A stretch of 13,556 nt of DNA from Cyanobacteriota bacterium (lineage in GTDB: Bacteria > Cyanobacteriota > Cyanobacteriia > Phormidesmidales > Phormidesmidaceae). The translations under genes and the position numbers were made by a program. Shown piece after piece: positions 6,806 through 13,506 of this stretch (the stretch's first letter is position 1; every line of letters begins with the position of its first letter). The notes under the pieces were generated by a model. It did no database searches. It was not told the origin of the DNA and worked only from the letters and a program-made list of their open reading frames with translations. The stretch covers positions 1 through 13,556 of the forward strand of contig JAIXUR010000358.1 of assembly GCA_027483425.1 (NCBI GenBank). Direction: 5' to 3'.

Positions 6806-7411
6806 CTAGACTGCGGCAAAAAACGCTTTAGACTTAACCGGGTCAGGAATCATCGTTTTATCACCGGGTTGCCAGTCTACGGGGCAGACCTCGTCCGGGT
6901 TAGTCTGCACATGCTGAATGGCCTGCAAAACCCGCAGGGTTTCATCGACCTTGCGGCCAAAGGCGAGATTGTTGATGGTGGCATGCTGCAGAACCCCATC
7001 TCGGTCGATGATAAACAGCCCGCGCAGGGCAACGCCACTCTCCGGATCGAGGACATTATAGGCCGCACCGATGTCTTTTTTAATGTCAGACACGAGGGGA
7101 TAGTTGAGGTCGCCGACGCCACCTAGCTTGCGATCGGTTTGAATCCAGGCCAGGTGGGCAAACTCGCTGTCGACAGAAATACCTAAAATCTCGGTATTGA
7201 GAGCTTTGAACTCACCGTGGCGATCGCTGAACGCCGCGATCTCTGTGGGGCATACAAAGGTAAAGTCTAAGGGATAGAAGAACAGGACAACGTACCGGCC
7301 CCGATAGTCCGATAGCTTAATGATCTTGAAGTCCTGATCAACTACGGCGGTGGCGGTAAAGTCGGGTGCTAGCTGACCGACCCGCAAACAGCCTTCCCTC
7401 GTATCAGTCAT
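6806..7411 (-). CDS. Typical 2-Cys peroxiredoxin
   Basis: This thiol peroxidase reduces hydrogen peroxide and alkyl hydroperoxides using thioredoxin-type donors, as a homodimer in the cytoplasm. In the 201-residue protein the peroxidatic cysteine is C54 in DFTFVCPTEI, with Thr51 and Pro47 in the expected positions. The resolving cysteine is C176 in DEVCPVDW. The later motifs linked to sensitivity to over-oxidation appear as GGVG (97-100) and a C-terminal FF pair (in AFFAAV) instead of the more usual GGLG and YF. The N-terminus is short with no transit or signal peptide. The ATG at 7411 is preceded by GAGGGAG and AAGG on the minus strand, good for initiation. A candidate promoter lies at 7454-7484. 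The cysteine-free paralog follows 45 bases downstream. Confidence 0.95.
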   Translation of the reverse strand: MTDTREGCLRVGQLAPDFTATAVVDQDFKIIKLSDYRGRYVVLFFYPLDFTFVCPTEIAAFSDRHGEFKALNTEILGISVDSEFAHLAWIQTDRKLGGVGDLNYPLVSDIKKDIGAAYNVLDPESGVALRGLFIIDRDGVLQHATINNLAFGRKVDETLRVLQAIQHVQTNPDEVCPVDWQPGDKTMIPDPVKSKAFFAAV

Positions 7412-7453
7412 AGCCTTACTCCCTCAAGGTCTTGCCCCACGGTGGGTAGTCCC

Positions 7454-7484
7454 ATCATAGTATCTAGGCCGCAGGAAGGCTCAA
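7454..7484 (-). promoter_or_regulatory. Possible sigma-70 promoter of the peroxiredoxin unit
   Basis: On the minus strand TATGAT (plus 7454-7459) is a five-of-six -10 match. TTGAGC (plus 7479-7484) is a partial -35 with a longish 19-base spacer. The transcript would start near 7447, giving a leader of about 36 bases. The same ATGATGGG context follows the alr -10. Confidence 0.3.
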
Positions 7485-7565
7485 CCAAACAGGTTCACCC
7501 ACCCTAGCTTGTCCTCGGAATAAAGCCTAGCCTAGCCATGGAGAAAATTAAAGGGTTCAACAAAA

Positions 7566-7637
7566 TGGCTCAGGCGTGATTTGAACACGCGACCAAGGGC
7601 TTATGAGTCCCCTGCTCTACCACTGAGCTACTGAGCC
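7566..7637 (-). tRNA. tRNA-Met (anticodon CAU), probably elongator
   Basis: The minus strand folds into a full 72-nt cloverleaf: 7-bp acceptor stem GGCTCAG/CTGAGCC, D arm GCTC-AGTGGTA-GAGC, anticodon loop CTCATAA, T arm GCGTG-TTCAAAT-CACGC and discriminator A. CCA is not encoded. The paired G1-C72 argues against initiator tRNA; CAU could also be the tRNA-Ile that carries lysidine, but the overall form favours elongator Met. The anticodon stem has an A31-G39 mismatch next to the loop and a G27-U43 wobble. Confidence 0.9.
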
Positions 7638-7730
7638 ACAGGTAGCATTTAGACGACTCAACCAGCAGATGATTGAGTAGCCAACGATTTACAAATTTAT
7701 CACACAACCGTCAGGACACCAAGGCAGAAC

Positions 7731-7782
7731 CTGTAAATCTGACAGCAGCGGCAGCAATCTGCCGAGTCAGGCAGATTTACAG
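7731..7782. repeat. Nested inverted repeat between tRNA-Met and the M23 gene
   Basis: Outer arms of 11 bp match perfectly (CTGTAAATCTG 7731-7741, CAGATTTACAG 7772-7782). Inside is a second perfect hairpin, CGGCAG (7749-7754), loop CAAT, CTGCCG (7759-7764). The element is 13 bases from the M23 terminator hairpin. It could be a transcript 3'-end structure, a dispersed repeat, or a small structured RNA. Confidence 0.6.
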
Positions 7783-7794
7783 AACTAACCCCAC

Positions 7795-7830
7795 AGGAAG
7801 CGGGTCGATAGAGCTATCGACCCGCTTCCT
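7795..7830 (-). terminator. Long hairpin after the M23 gene, likely terminator without T tract
   Basis: Two perfectly complementary 17-bp arms (7795-7811 and 7814-7830) around a 2-base centre start 18 bases after the M23 stop codon on the minus strand. There is no run of T on either side, so it is not a classical intrinsic terminator; it could equally be an mRNA 3'-end stabiliser or a dispersed palindrome. Confidence 0.55.
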
Positions 7831-7848
7831 ACAAAGCAGTGAGTAACC

Positions 7849-9999
7849 CTAACGAGCTGGCAGGTACGCCATGGGGTTAACGGTACCGCTGTTGGGTAAG
7901 TGCACCTCAAAGTGGAGGTGAGGGCCGGTGCTATAACCGGTGCTACCCATGGCAGAAATCTGCTGACCTTGGCGTACTTGTTCGCCCTCACGCACTAACA
8001 GTCGGCTGTTGTGGGCATAGCGAGTCATGCTGCCGTCAGCGTGGCGAATATCCACCAGATTACCGTAACCACCCGAGTTCCAACCCGATCGCACCACGAC
8101 CCCAGAGGCGGCCGCTACAACCGGTGTACCCACTGGCGCAGCGATGTCAATGCCCCGGTGCATCCGTCCCCACCGTTGGCCGTAGCCAGAGGTGAATGTG
8201 CCCGTAGTCGGCCAAATATAGCCATTGGAGAGTCTAGGTGCCTCAGGCAGAAATTCGCTGGCCCCAGGCATCATCGGCATGCTGGGAGACACCGACTGGC
8301 CCACGGGCAGGTTAGGTGAAGTGCGATAGGCATCGGCACCCAGGGGGGCCGCCGCCAGGAGCTGCTGGGAGGCCTCTGCCGCCTCGGGCCGTTGCTCCAC
8401 AACCGTCTCGACCGCAGGACTGAGGGCCGCCACTGGCTGAGACGCTTCTTGCGCGACGTCGGTCACCGTCCACTGCGTTGCCGGAGTCTGAGAACCTTCC
8501 CGAGCCATCAGGGCCGTATCACTCACGGGCTCAGAGCCACCAATGCTGGTAGAAGCTACGGGTACAGACTCAGGGCTGTGGTATTCGAGGGCAGGAGATG
8601 GCGCATCAGCGACTGTGCTGCGGCTACGCTCTAGCTCCAGGCGAGCTTCCCGAATGCGAGCATTCAGCTCATCGCGATCAACCAGGGACGCGTTAGATTC
8701 ACGAATGCGGGCTAAATGGTCGCGGATGGCTTCCTCACGGGTTTGAGGGGCCACGGCTAAGCTGGAAGTTGGGCGGCTCACCGGCTCCGTAACGGTGGCT
8801 AGCTCAACCTCGGCTGCCGGGGACGGCAGGCTTAGGCGATCGCCCACAGCCAAGGCTTCCGGACTCTCAACGGATTGGTTCTGACTCAGCAGTTCGTCTA
8901 GGGTCAGGTTGTTGCGGGTGGCAATCGACCACAGGGTATCGCCGGGCTTGACCTGGTAAGAGCGCAGGATAGTGCTTTCGGAAACAGCACTAGGGGAAGT
9001 AACGCCTAGGGGTAGAGCCGCAACCAGATCCTTCTTGCTATCTACTGAGGCAGCCGTTTCCTGGTGGGACGACGGCTGCACTGGGGCAGCGGCCCTTGGC
9101 TGCTCGTCCTCGCCATGCAGCGGCAGACTGGCCACGGGAGTGGGTGAGTCGGTCTCAGCGGCCGCCACGGTCTCAGAAGGAGCAGAAACACGACTGGTCA
9201 AACCATCCGAGACATCAGCCGATTCTTCAGCCTGGGCGTCTGACACGGGCCAAAGCGCGACGCTCTGGGCCGGGGCCGCAGCGATTTGGTTAACCTCAGA
9301 CTGAGGTGCATTGGTGGCTAGAGCTTCCTCTAGGGCGATCGCTTCCTCGGCGGAAAGCGTGGCCAGCTTGGCCGCCAACTGCTCCTCGGTTAGCTCATCC
9401 CCATTGGCAGAAACCAGGGACGACTCTAAGGTTGCAACGGCATCTAGATCGCTGACTAAGGGCACAACCTCCGACGTCGCTAAATCGGCGACGGCCACCA
9501 TGTCACCACCGACGCCACCCAGACCATCGGCCCGCAGCGCCAGACGAGAGCTATCAGACGCGGTGGGCAGATTAGCCATGCCGACCGCCGGGACACGAAT
9601 GACTTGGCCAGCCCGCAGCACCTCGTTAGCGGCGATGCCGTTGGCGGCCTTGATCACCTGAATATCTAAGTCGTGCTGGGAGGCTATTTCCCACAGGCTT
9701 TCCCCAGGCTCAACGGTGTGGTAGGACGACGCACCTACATCTTGGGAAGACACCGCGTTGAAGGCCTGAAACTCTTCTCGAGTCGCAGCGGGCAGAACAG
9801 TTAGGGTTGAGCCATCAGCGGCTAGAGCCAGCTCGGGTTCGACGAGTAGGGGAACCGCAGCTCCAAAGGATAGGGCTAAGCCCAGCATGGCAGCCGAGGT
9901 TTGAACTCGGCGATAACTTCCGGAAATCTCAGGTTCAAAGCCACTTGCACTCAGAATAGGACTAGGGAACTGAGACTCTTGGGGAACTACACGTTTCAA
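7849..9999 (-). CDS. LysM-domain M23 metallopeptidase (cell-wall hydrolase or activator)
   Basis: This exported murein-binding protein has a C-terminal M23 (LytM/NlpD/EnvC-like) endopeptidase domain. From TTG 9999 it has 716 residues. A signal peptide-like hydrophobic stretch (SAAMLGLALSFGAAVPLL) ends near ALALA, about residue 60. LysM 1 spans 93-137 (YHTVEPGESLWEIA), LysM 2 spans 347-393 (YQVKPGDTLWSIA), and a charged helical segment near 435-465 lies in long Ala/Ser/Pro/Glu-rich linkers. The M23 domain is 593-716, with H614 and D618 in HRGID, H663, and H694/H696 in HLHFEV. All zinc ligands are present, so it may be an active DD-endopeptidase. The frame is open to 10089, but AGGAGGT lies 6 bases before TTG 9999 and the protein then begins MKRVVP, which fits the family as I recall it. 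The upstream promoter region is unusually rich in inverted repeats. Confidence 0.9.
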   Translation of the reverse strand: MKRVVPQESQFPSPILSASGFEPEISGSYRRVQTSAAMLGLALSFGAAVPLLVEPELALAADGSTLTVLPAATREEFQAFNAVSSQDVGASSYHTVEPGESLWEIASQHDLDIQVIKAANGIAANEVLRAGQVIRVPAVGMANLPTASDSSRLALRADGLGGVGGDMVAVADLATSEVVPLVSDLDAVATLESSLVSANGDELTEEQLAAKLATLSAEEAIALEEALATNAPQSEVNQIAAAPAQSVALWPVSDAQAEESADVSDGLTSRVSAPSETVAAAETDSPTPVASLPLHGEDEQPRAAAPVQPSSHQETAASVDSKKDLVAALPLGVTSPSAVSESTILRSYQVKPGDTLWSIATRNNLTLDELLSQNQSVESPEALAVGDRLSLPSPAAEVELATVTEPVSRPTSSLAVAPQTREEAIRDHLARIRESNASLVDRDELNARIREARLELERSRSTVADAPSPALEYHSPESVPVASTSIGGSEPVSDTALMAREGSQTPATQWTVTDVAQEASQPVAALSPAVETVVEQRPEAAEASQQLLAAAPLGADAYRTSPNLPVGQSVSPSMPMMPGASEFLPEAPRLSNGYIWPTTGTFTSGYGQRWGRMHRGIDIAAPVGTPVVAAASGVVVRSGWNSGGYGNLVDIRHADGSMTRYAHNSRLLVREGEQVRQGQQISAMGSTGYSTGPHLHFEVHLPNSGTVNPMAYLPAR

Positions 10000-10006
10000 G
10001 GAACGA

Positions 10007-10012
10007 CCTCCT
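10007..10012 (-). promoter_or_regulatory. Consensus ribosome-binding site that sets a TTG start
   Basis: On the minus strand AGGAGG (extended to AGGAGGTCG) lies 7 bases upstream of TTG at 9999. No comparable site precedes any other in-frame start in the long open frame, so the rare TTG is the best start for the M23 gene. Confidence 0.75.
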
Positions 10013-10144
10013 GTAAACCAGCGCTTAACAACCGGGTAAAAGCCTTTGAAGTCAACGGCTGATGGAGCGCTAAGGAGCGATAACCACAACCGAAAGAACC
10101 ACTAAGACAAGTTGTCAGCTACAGAACAACAACGGATCGACAGA

Positions 10145-10189
10145 ATTGTACCTTGGCTAGGTAAGAATACCTTGCCTTGGCAACCTAGA
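10145..10189 (-). promoter_or_regulatory. Candidate promoter and operator region of the M23 gene
   Basis: Minus-strand TACAAT (plus 10145-10150) matches five of six -10 positions and predicts a leader of about 138 bases. The -35 side has no TTGACA but has overlapping symmetry: AGGTA/TACCT (10159-10163, 10168-10172), CTAGGT/ACCTAG (10157-10162, 10184-10189), and a near-palindrome TTGCCTTGGCAA (10172-10183). Such density suggests regulator binding in place of a -35 box; that is inference. Confidence 0.35.
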
Positions 10190-10820
10190 GCAAGTTTACA
10201 TGACTTAACACATAAAGCAATACCCAAGATTTCTCTGTCACTTCCCTGAACACTAGGTTCGTAAGCGGGAACAGAACAACATAACTTAAAGGTTTAACCT
10301 CAAAAAATAGGATTTGGCAAGCGGGCCATGGAGGACTGGCCCAGCCAGGTAAGGTGACTATCCAAGCCGATTGCGGTAGGGATCAATCGGTGGACGAAAG
10401 CCGCTAAACCGTTATGAACACACTCGATCACGGTTCCAATCTAGTGTCTTGATGGGGCGTTGGAGCAGGGGGTAACACCCCATAACAGGGGGGGTGGGGC
10501 AGGTCATAGGAATTTCTTATCGGGACTGCCCCAATTTTGTATCCCCAACAACTACTGGGCGTGAAGGTTGTTTTTTTAGCGTCGATTCTCTGGGAATGGG
10601 CCTTGATTATGAGGTTGAGGTATTCACGGGTAGGATTCAGGCATCCAGAAACCTCTGGGGCCGAGGCTCGTCTGCATTACTCTATGGCCATTAACCTTTC
10701 GACCGGGTAACCCGGAGGCTAGTCAACGACGGGGTTATCAACGATCGCCGGTAGCGGGTTTGGCGTCGCAGGTTGAGTCGGCGAAACCCAACGGCTCACC
10801 AGGGGCTGAAGAGCGAGGAA
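10190..10820. other. Long intergenic region with a hairpin cluster, no convincing protein gene
   Basis: The region separates the divergently lying promoter side of the M23 gene from the 3' end of trmL. Plus-strand hairpins include GGGCCA/TGGCCC (10323-10342), CCGATTG/CAATCGG (10367-10390), AACCGT/ACGGTT (10407-10435), a G5/C4/G7 block (10468-10494) and a 9-bp bulged stem (10496-10532), followed by a terminator-like signal (10547-10577). A TAGGAT near 10309 could be a -10 box. The 66-codon GTG-start frame at 10494-10694 runs straight through the terminator and resembles nothing I know. I could not match the region to tmRNA, 6S, SRP RNA, RNase P RNA, Yfr1 or the c-di-AMP riboswitch by their core motifs. 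Confidence 0.5.
10547..10577 (+). terminator. Orphan plus-strand intrinsic terminator-like signal
   Basis: AACAAC (10547-10552) pairs with GTTGTT (10567-10572) across a 14-base loop, and the 3' arm runs into seven consecutive T residues (10571-10577). The stem is AU-rich and weak. No protein gene lies upstream on this strand for several kilobases, so if real it would end a short RNA. Confidence 0.4.
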
Positions 10821-11294
10821 TCAGGGGTTCATCCGGGGGCAAAACTCGAGCTGGCGCAGGGCCTCAAACAGGCCAACAGCGGCACTAACCGAGAGGTTCA
10901 GGCTGCGCACAACGCTGCGATCCATGGGAATGTAAGCGGTTTCGTCGCAGGTTGTGAGGATGTCTTTGGGGAGACCTTCGGTTTCGCTCCCAAATAAGAG
11001 CCAGTCGTCGGGACGATAGGTGAGATCTGTATAGCTCCATCGCCCGGAGGTACTAAATCCAATGGTGCGCCCCCCGGTTTGTCGTTGCTCATCGGAGAAG
11101 GCTGCCCAGTCGGGATGGAGGGTGAGGTCAACCTGGGGCCAGTAGTCTAGGCCAGCCCGCTTGAGATAACGATCGCTGAGGTCAAAACCCAGGGGCCCAA
11201 CCAGGTGTAGAGGCGTGGCTGTAGCCGCGCAGGTGCGGGCTATATTCCCCGTGTTGGGAGGGATTTGGGGATTTACAAGCACAATTGTAGGCAT
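10821..11294 (-). CDS. trmL: tRNA (cytidine/uridine-34 2'-O)-methyltransferase TrmL
   Basis: This SPOUT-fold enzyme uses S-adenosylmethionine to methylate the ribose of the wobble nucleotide in certain leucine tRNAs. All family motifs are present: VLVNPQIPPNTGNIARTCAA (residues 5-24), LHLVGPLGF, KRAGLDYW (45-52), LLFGSETEGLP (99-109) and the knot region IPM-SVVRSLNLSVSAAVGLFEALRQ (122-148). From ATG 11294 the length is 157 residues, as in E. coli TrmL. A TTG five codons upstream is a less likely start, since the family begins right at MPxIVLVNP. No Shine-Dalgarno is evident for either. gshA lies 217 bases upstream on the same strand, probably as a separate unit. Confidence 0.95.
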   Translation of the reverse strand: MPTIVLVNPQIPPNTGNIARTCAATATPLHLVGPLGFDLSDRYLKRAGLDYWPQVDLTLHPDWAAFSDEQRQTGGRTIGFSTSGRWSYTDLTYRPDDWLLFGSETEGLPKDILTTCDETAYIPMDRSVVRSLNLSVSAAVGLFEALRQLEFCPRMNP

Positions 11295-11425
11295 CGGCAC
11301 CAGCACCAAAACAGGGTTCTAAGCAGCGTGAAAGGGAAACGATCCAGACCAAGGGCAGAAATGTCTAGGGATATAGATTTTATTAATACTTCCCCCCGAA
11401 GTTTTACCCTGGCTGAAAAACGATC

Positions 11426-11449
11426 AAAAACGTGGGGATCAGGTACCCC
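11426..11449 (-). terminator. Weak terminator candidate after gshA
   Basis: On the minus strand a 4-bp GGGG/CCCC hairpin with an 8-base loop (11434-11449) is followed after three bases by five T residues (plus 11426-11430). It begins about 60 bases after the gshA stop. The stem is short, so this is only a candidate. Confidence 0.3.
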
Positions 11450-11511
11450 TCAAAAAAGCTTTCCTTATGACCCGTATAAGTAGGTTTGTACCCTTGGGGG
11501 CTTGGGGAACC

Positions 11512-12663
11512 TTAGGCCGCACAGGGTTCACAGAGATCGCGCGCCAGTAGCCCTTCACTGGCAGCCACCTCTGCGATCGCGCCCTGCATGATCTGCTGCA
11601 CCGACTGGCCTGCCTCGTACTGCTGTAGCCAGCGCAGCGCCTCGTTACCCTCGCGCAGAATTTTTTTCACGGGGCTGAGAAAGCAGCTAATCCCATTACT
11701 CTTGGCGATTGGCCACACCTCATCATAGAGCTGCTGGATCCATTCTCGTGCCAGTAGAGCGCGCCCATCTTGCCAGTGGTGTAATTCGGCATCCAGGCTG
11801 TGCTTGGCGACGGCCATTTCGTTGGCATCACTGAGCGCAACCAGGTCATCATTACGGCTCCCAAGGGGTAGCGTGCTCATCGTTAACGGATCCAGATCAG
11901 GGTCTTGAATCAGCTGGATCAGGCGGGCCTCGAGCAGGGCTGTGACGGCCAGCAGCGCCACCGGATCGCTGATCAGGTCGCAGATCCGCAGTTCTAGGCG
12001 GTTGTTGTTGTAGGGGCGGCGATCGCCATTGGGGCGCACCGCCGACCACAGGTGCCGCACATTTTGCATCGTGCCCGCCGCCAGCTGCGCCTCCATCCAC
12101 TGAATGTGGTGGGCGTGGCTGGTGAACAGGGGCACCTGGGCTGGGGTTTTGGGAAATACCTGCCAGCGACTGGAGTGGGAACCGGTGACCTGACCGCCCA
12201 AAAACGGAGACGACGCGGTCAGGGCCAGATAGAGCGGCGCTTCGACCCGTACCAGGCGGCAGGCGCGCATCAGGGTTTCTGGATCTGAAAGGCCAATATT
12301 GATATGGACACTGGCGGTTACCACCGTCGTGCCGTAGGTCTGCTCAATGTAGCTATGGTAGGGGTTGCTGGGGTCAGACCGGTAGAACCGATCCACCGGC
12401 CCCAGGGCCAGGGTGCTGCCGGGCACCAGGGTATAGTCGCCTAGGCCCTTCAGGTATTGCCGCAGCTCGTGGCGGGGGCGCACCAGTTCGCACAGCAGTT
12501 TCTCGTACTGGCAAAGGGGGGGCGTGGTGTACTCGACATTGCGGCTATCGGGCTCCCGCACGAAGCCATTGAGGGCCGCCACAATGCGATCGGAGAGGCC
12601 GACCACCTCTCCCGCCGGCGTGCCGGTGTACATCTCAATTTCAAACCCTTTAGACAGCAGCAC
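11512..12663 (-). CDS. gshA: Glutamate-cysteine ligase, cyanobacterial type
   Basis: This enzyme catalyses ATP-dependent joining of glutamate and cysteine, the first step of glutathione synthesis, in the cytoplasm. The sequence fits the cyanobacterial glutamate-cysteine ligase family: LLSKGFEIEMYTGTP at the N-terminus, GLSDRIV, FVREPDSRNVEYTTPP, TYGTTVVTASVHINIGL, LTASSPFLGGQVTGSHSSRW, HIQWMEAQL, and NNNRLELRICDLISDP. At 383 residues the length is as expected. The frame is open to a GTG at 12687, but I chose GTG 12663: GAGGA sits 5 bases upstream and the protein then begins at the conserved LLSKGFE. A promoter candidate at 12690-12717 would start transcription near 12683, too close for the longer form. 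The C-terminal Cys-Glu-Pro-Cys near the end is a small peculiarity. Confidence 0.95.
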   Translation of the reverse strand: MLLSKGFEIEMYTGTPAGEVVGLSDRIVAALNGFVREPDSRNVEYTTPPLCQYEKLLCELVRPRHELRQYLKGLGDYTLVPGSTLALGPVDRFYRSDPSNPYHSYIEQTYGTTVVTASVHINIGLSDPETLMRACRLVRVEAPLYLALTASSPFLGGQVTGSHSSRWQVFPKTPAQVPLFTSHAHHIQWMEAQLAAGTMQNVRHLWSAVRPNGDRRPYNNNRLELRICDLISDPVALLAVTALLEARLIQLIQDPDLDPLTMSTLPLGSRNDDLVALSDANEMAVAKHSLDAELHHWQDGRALLAREWIQQLYDEVWPIAKSNGISCFLSPVKKILREGNEALRWLQQYEAGQSVQQIMQGAIAEVAASEGLLARDLCEPCAA

Positions 12664-12689
12664 AGCATTCCTCGCTGGAGACGGCACTC

Positions 12690-12717
12690 TATATATATTC
12701 AGTCATGATTCGGGCAA
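12690..12717 (-). promoter_or_regulatory. Candidate gshA promoter
   Basis: Minus-strand TTGCCC (plus 12712-12717) and TATATA (plus 12690-12695) are separated by 16 bases, each matching four of six consensus positions. It lies between the rnhA terminator hairpin and the gshA start and would leave a leader of about 20 bases. Confidence 0.4.
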
Positions 12718-12736
12718 GCGTTATACCCATCCGATT

Positions 12737-12768
12737 GGCAGCCGGAGACCTGATGGTCTCCGGCTGCC
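12737..12768 (-). terminator. Strong hairpin after rnhA, likely terminator without T tract
   Basis: Perfect 14-bp GC-rich arms (12737-12750 and 12755-12768) enclose the tetraloop TGAT (ATCA on the minus strand), beginning 5 bases after the rnhA stop codon. No T run follows on the minus strand. Its placement directly after the stop codon and before the gshA promoter supports a transcript-end role. Confidence 0.65.
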
Positions 12769-12773
12769 GGAGG

Positions 12774-13268
12774 TTACAGGTCGTCGGTTGTGGCCAGCGC
12801 GATCGCTCGATGGGCGGCAAAGGCTCGGGCGATGGTGTCGCAGCGTTCGTTCCCCACATCGCCCGAGTGGCCCCGCACATGGATCCATTGCAGGGGGCGA
12901 TCGAGGGCTTGGTTCACGTCGATGGTCAGCCCATCGAGCCGCTCCCACAGGTCGCGGTTAAGCACCGGTTTTTTAGCCGAGTTGACCCAGCCACGCCGCT
13001 TCCAGCCAGCGATCCACTGGGTAATGCCCTTGAGCACGTATTCACTGTCAGTGTGAATGGTGGCGGCGGTGGTTTGGCCGCTGTCGCGCAGCACGGTGAG
13101 ACCCGCGATCGCCGCCTGCATTTCCATTCGATTATTGGTGGTCTGGGTCTCCCCGCCCCCCAACTCGTGAACCCCGCCACCAGCCAGATACAGCACCGTA
13201 CCCCAACCGCCGGGGCCAGGGTTGCCGGAGCAGGCTCCGTCGGTATAAATTCGCTCGATGATTGGCAT
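12774..13268 (-). CDS. rnhA: Ribonuclease HI
   Basis: RNase HI degrades the RNA strand of RNA-DNA hybrids in the cytoplasm, removing R-loops and primers. The 164-residue protein has the full two-metal catalytic set: D10 in IYTDGACSGNPGPGGWG, E49 in NNRMEMQAAI, D74 in HTDSEYV and D144 in GNERCDTIA, plus the loop His134 in VRGHSGDVGNE. The basic handle region (WKRRGWVNSAKKPVLNRDLW, about 89-108) is retained, as in E. coli type RNase HI. The ATG at 13268 starts the first beta strand; an AAGGA lies rather far upstream (14 bases). The gene seems monocistronic because a strong hairpin follows its stop and gshA has its own promoter candidate. Confidence 0.97.
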   Translation of the reverse strand: MPIIERIYTDGACSGNPGPGGWGTVLYLAGGGVHELGGGETQTTNNRMEMQAAIAGLTVLRDSGQTTAATIHTDSEYVLKGITQWIAGWKRRGWVNSAKKPVLNRDLWERLDGLTIDVNQALDRPLQWIHVRGHSGDVGNERCDTIARAFAAHRAIALATTDDL

Positions 13269-13345
13269 TTGCGCTAGAAAATCCTTAGAAATCTTGGGTT
13301 AGCCCCTGCAGAGTTTACCTCCCCAGGGGGCAATCTAGGGCTACG

Positions 13346-13380
13346 CCCGAAGGCTCTTCCCGAAGGCCCCTCCCGAAGGC
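13346..13380. repeat. Three tandem 13-bp repeats with core CCCGAAGGC
   Basis: CCCGAAGGC begins at 13346, 13359 and 13372, an exact 13-base period, with variable four-base spacers (TCTT, CCCT). This resembles the short tandem repeats common in cyanobacterial intergenic regions. No gene overlaps. Confidence 0.8.
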
Positions 13381-13470
13381 CCTAGCAAGGTCATGGGCCG
13401 GGCGTAACTCCCATTGTCAGGGCTCTAAGTAGCTGGGCGTCATTAAACTAAAGATGCTGGTGGGGGTGGA

Positions 13471-13506
13471 GGGGGTGAAACCCCCTGCCTGGGGGCGCAG
13501 CCCCCA
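13471..13506. repeat. Paired G/C hairpins, likely dispersed intergenic repeat
   Basis: Two adjacent hairpins stand 4 bases apart: GGGGGT-GAA-ACCCCC (13471-13485) and TGGGGGC-GCA-GCCCCCA (13490-13506). This kind of block recurs between genes in many filamentous cyanobacteria, as I remember it. From here to the right edge I see no gene. Confidence 0.6.

Noticed and set aside
10000..10320. c-di-AMP (ydaO-type) riboswitch upstream of the LysM/M23 gene
   Set aside because: Such riboswitches often precede cell-wall hydrolase genes, but the conserved cores, including the CAGCTAACCTCG segment, were not found on the minus strand.
10494..10694. 66-codon plus-strand frame with GTG start
   Set aside because: No recognisable family, no Shine-Dalgarno, and it runs through a hairpin and a seven-T terminator-like signal.
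12705..13277. 190-codon plus-strand frame
   Set aside because: Antisense to rnhA, which has all its catalytic residues.
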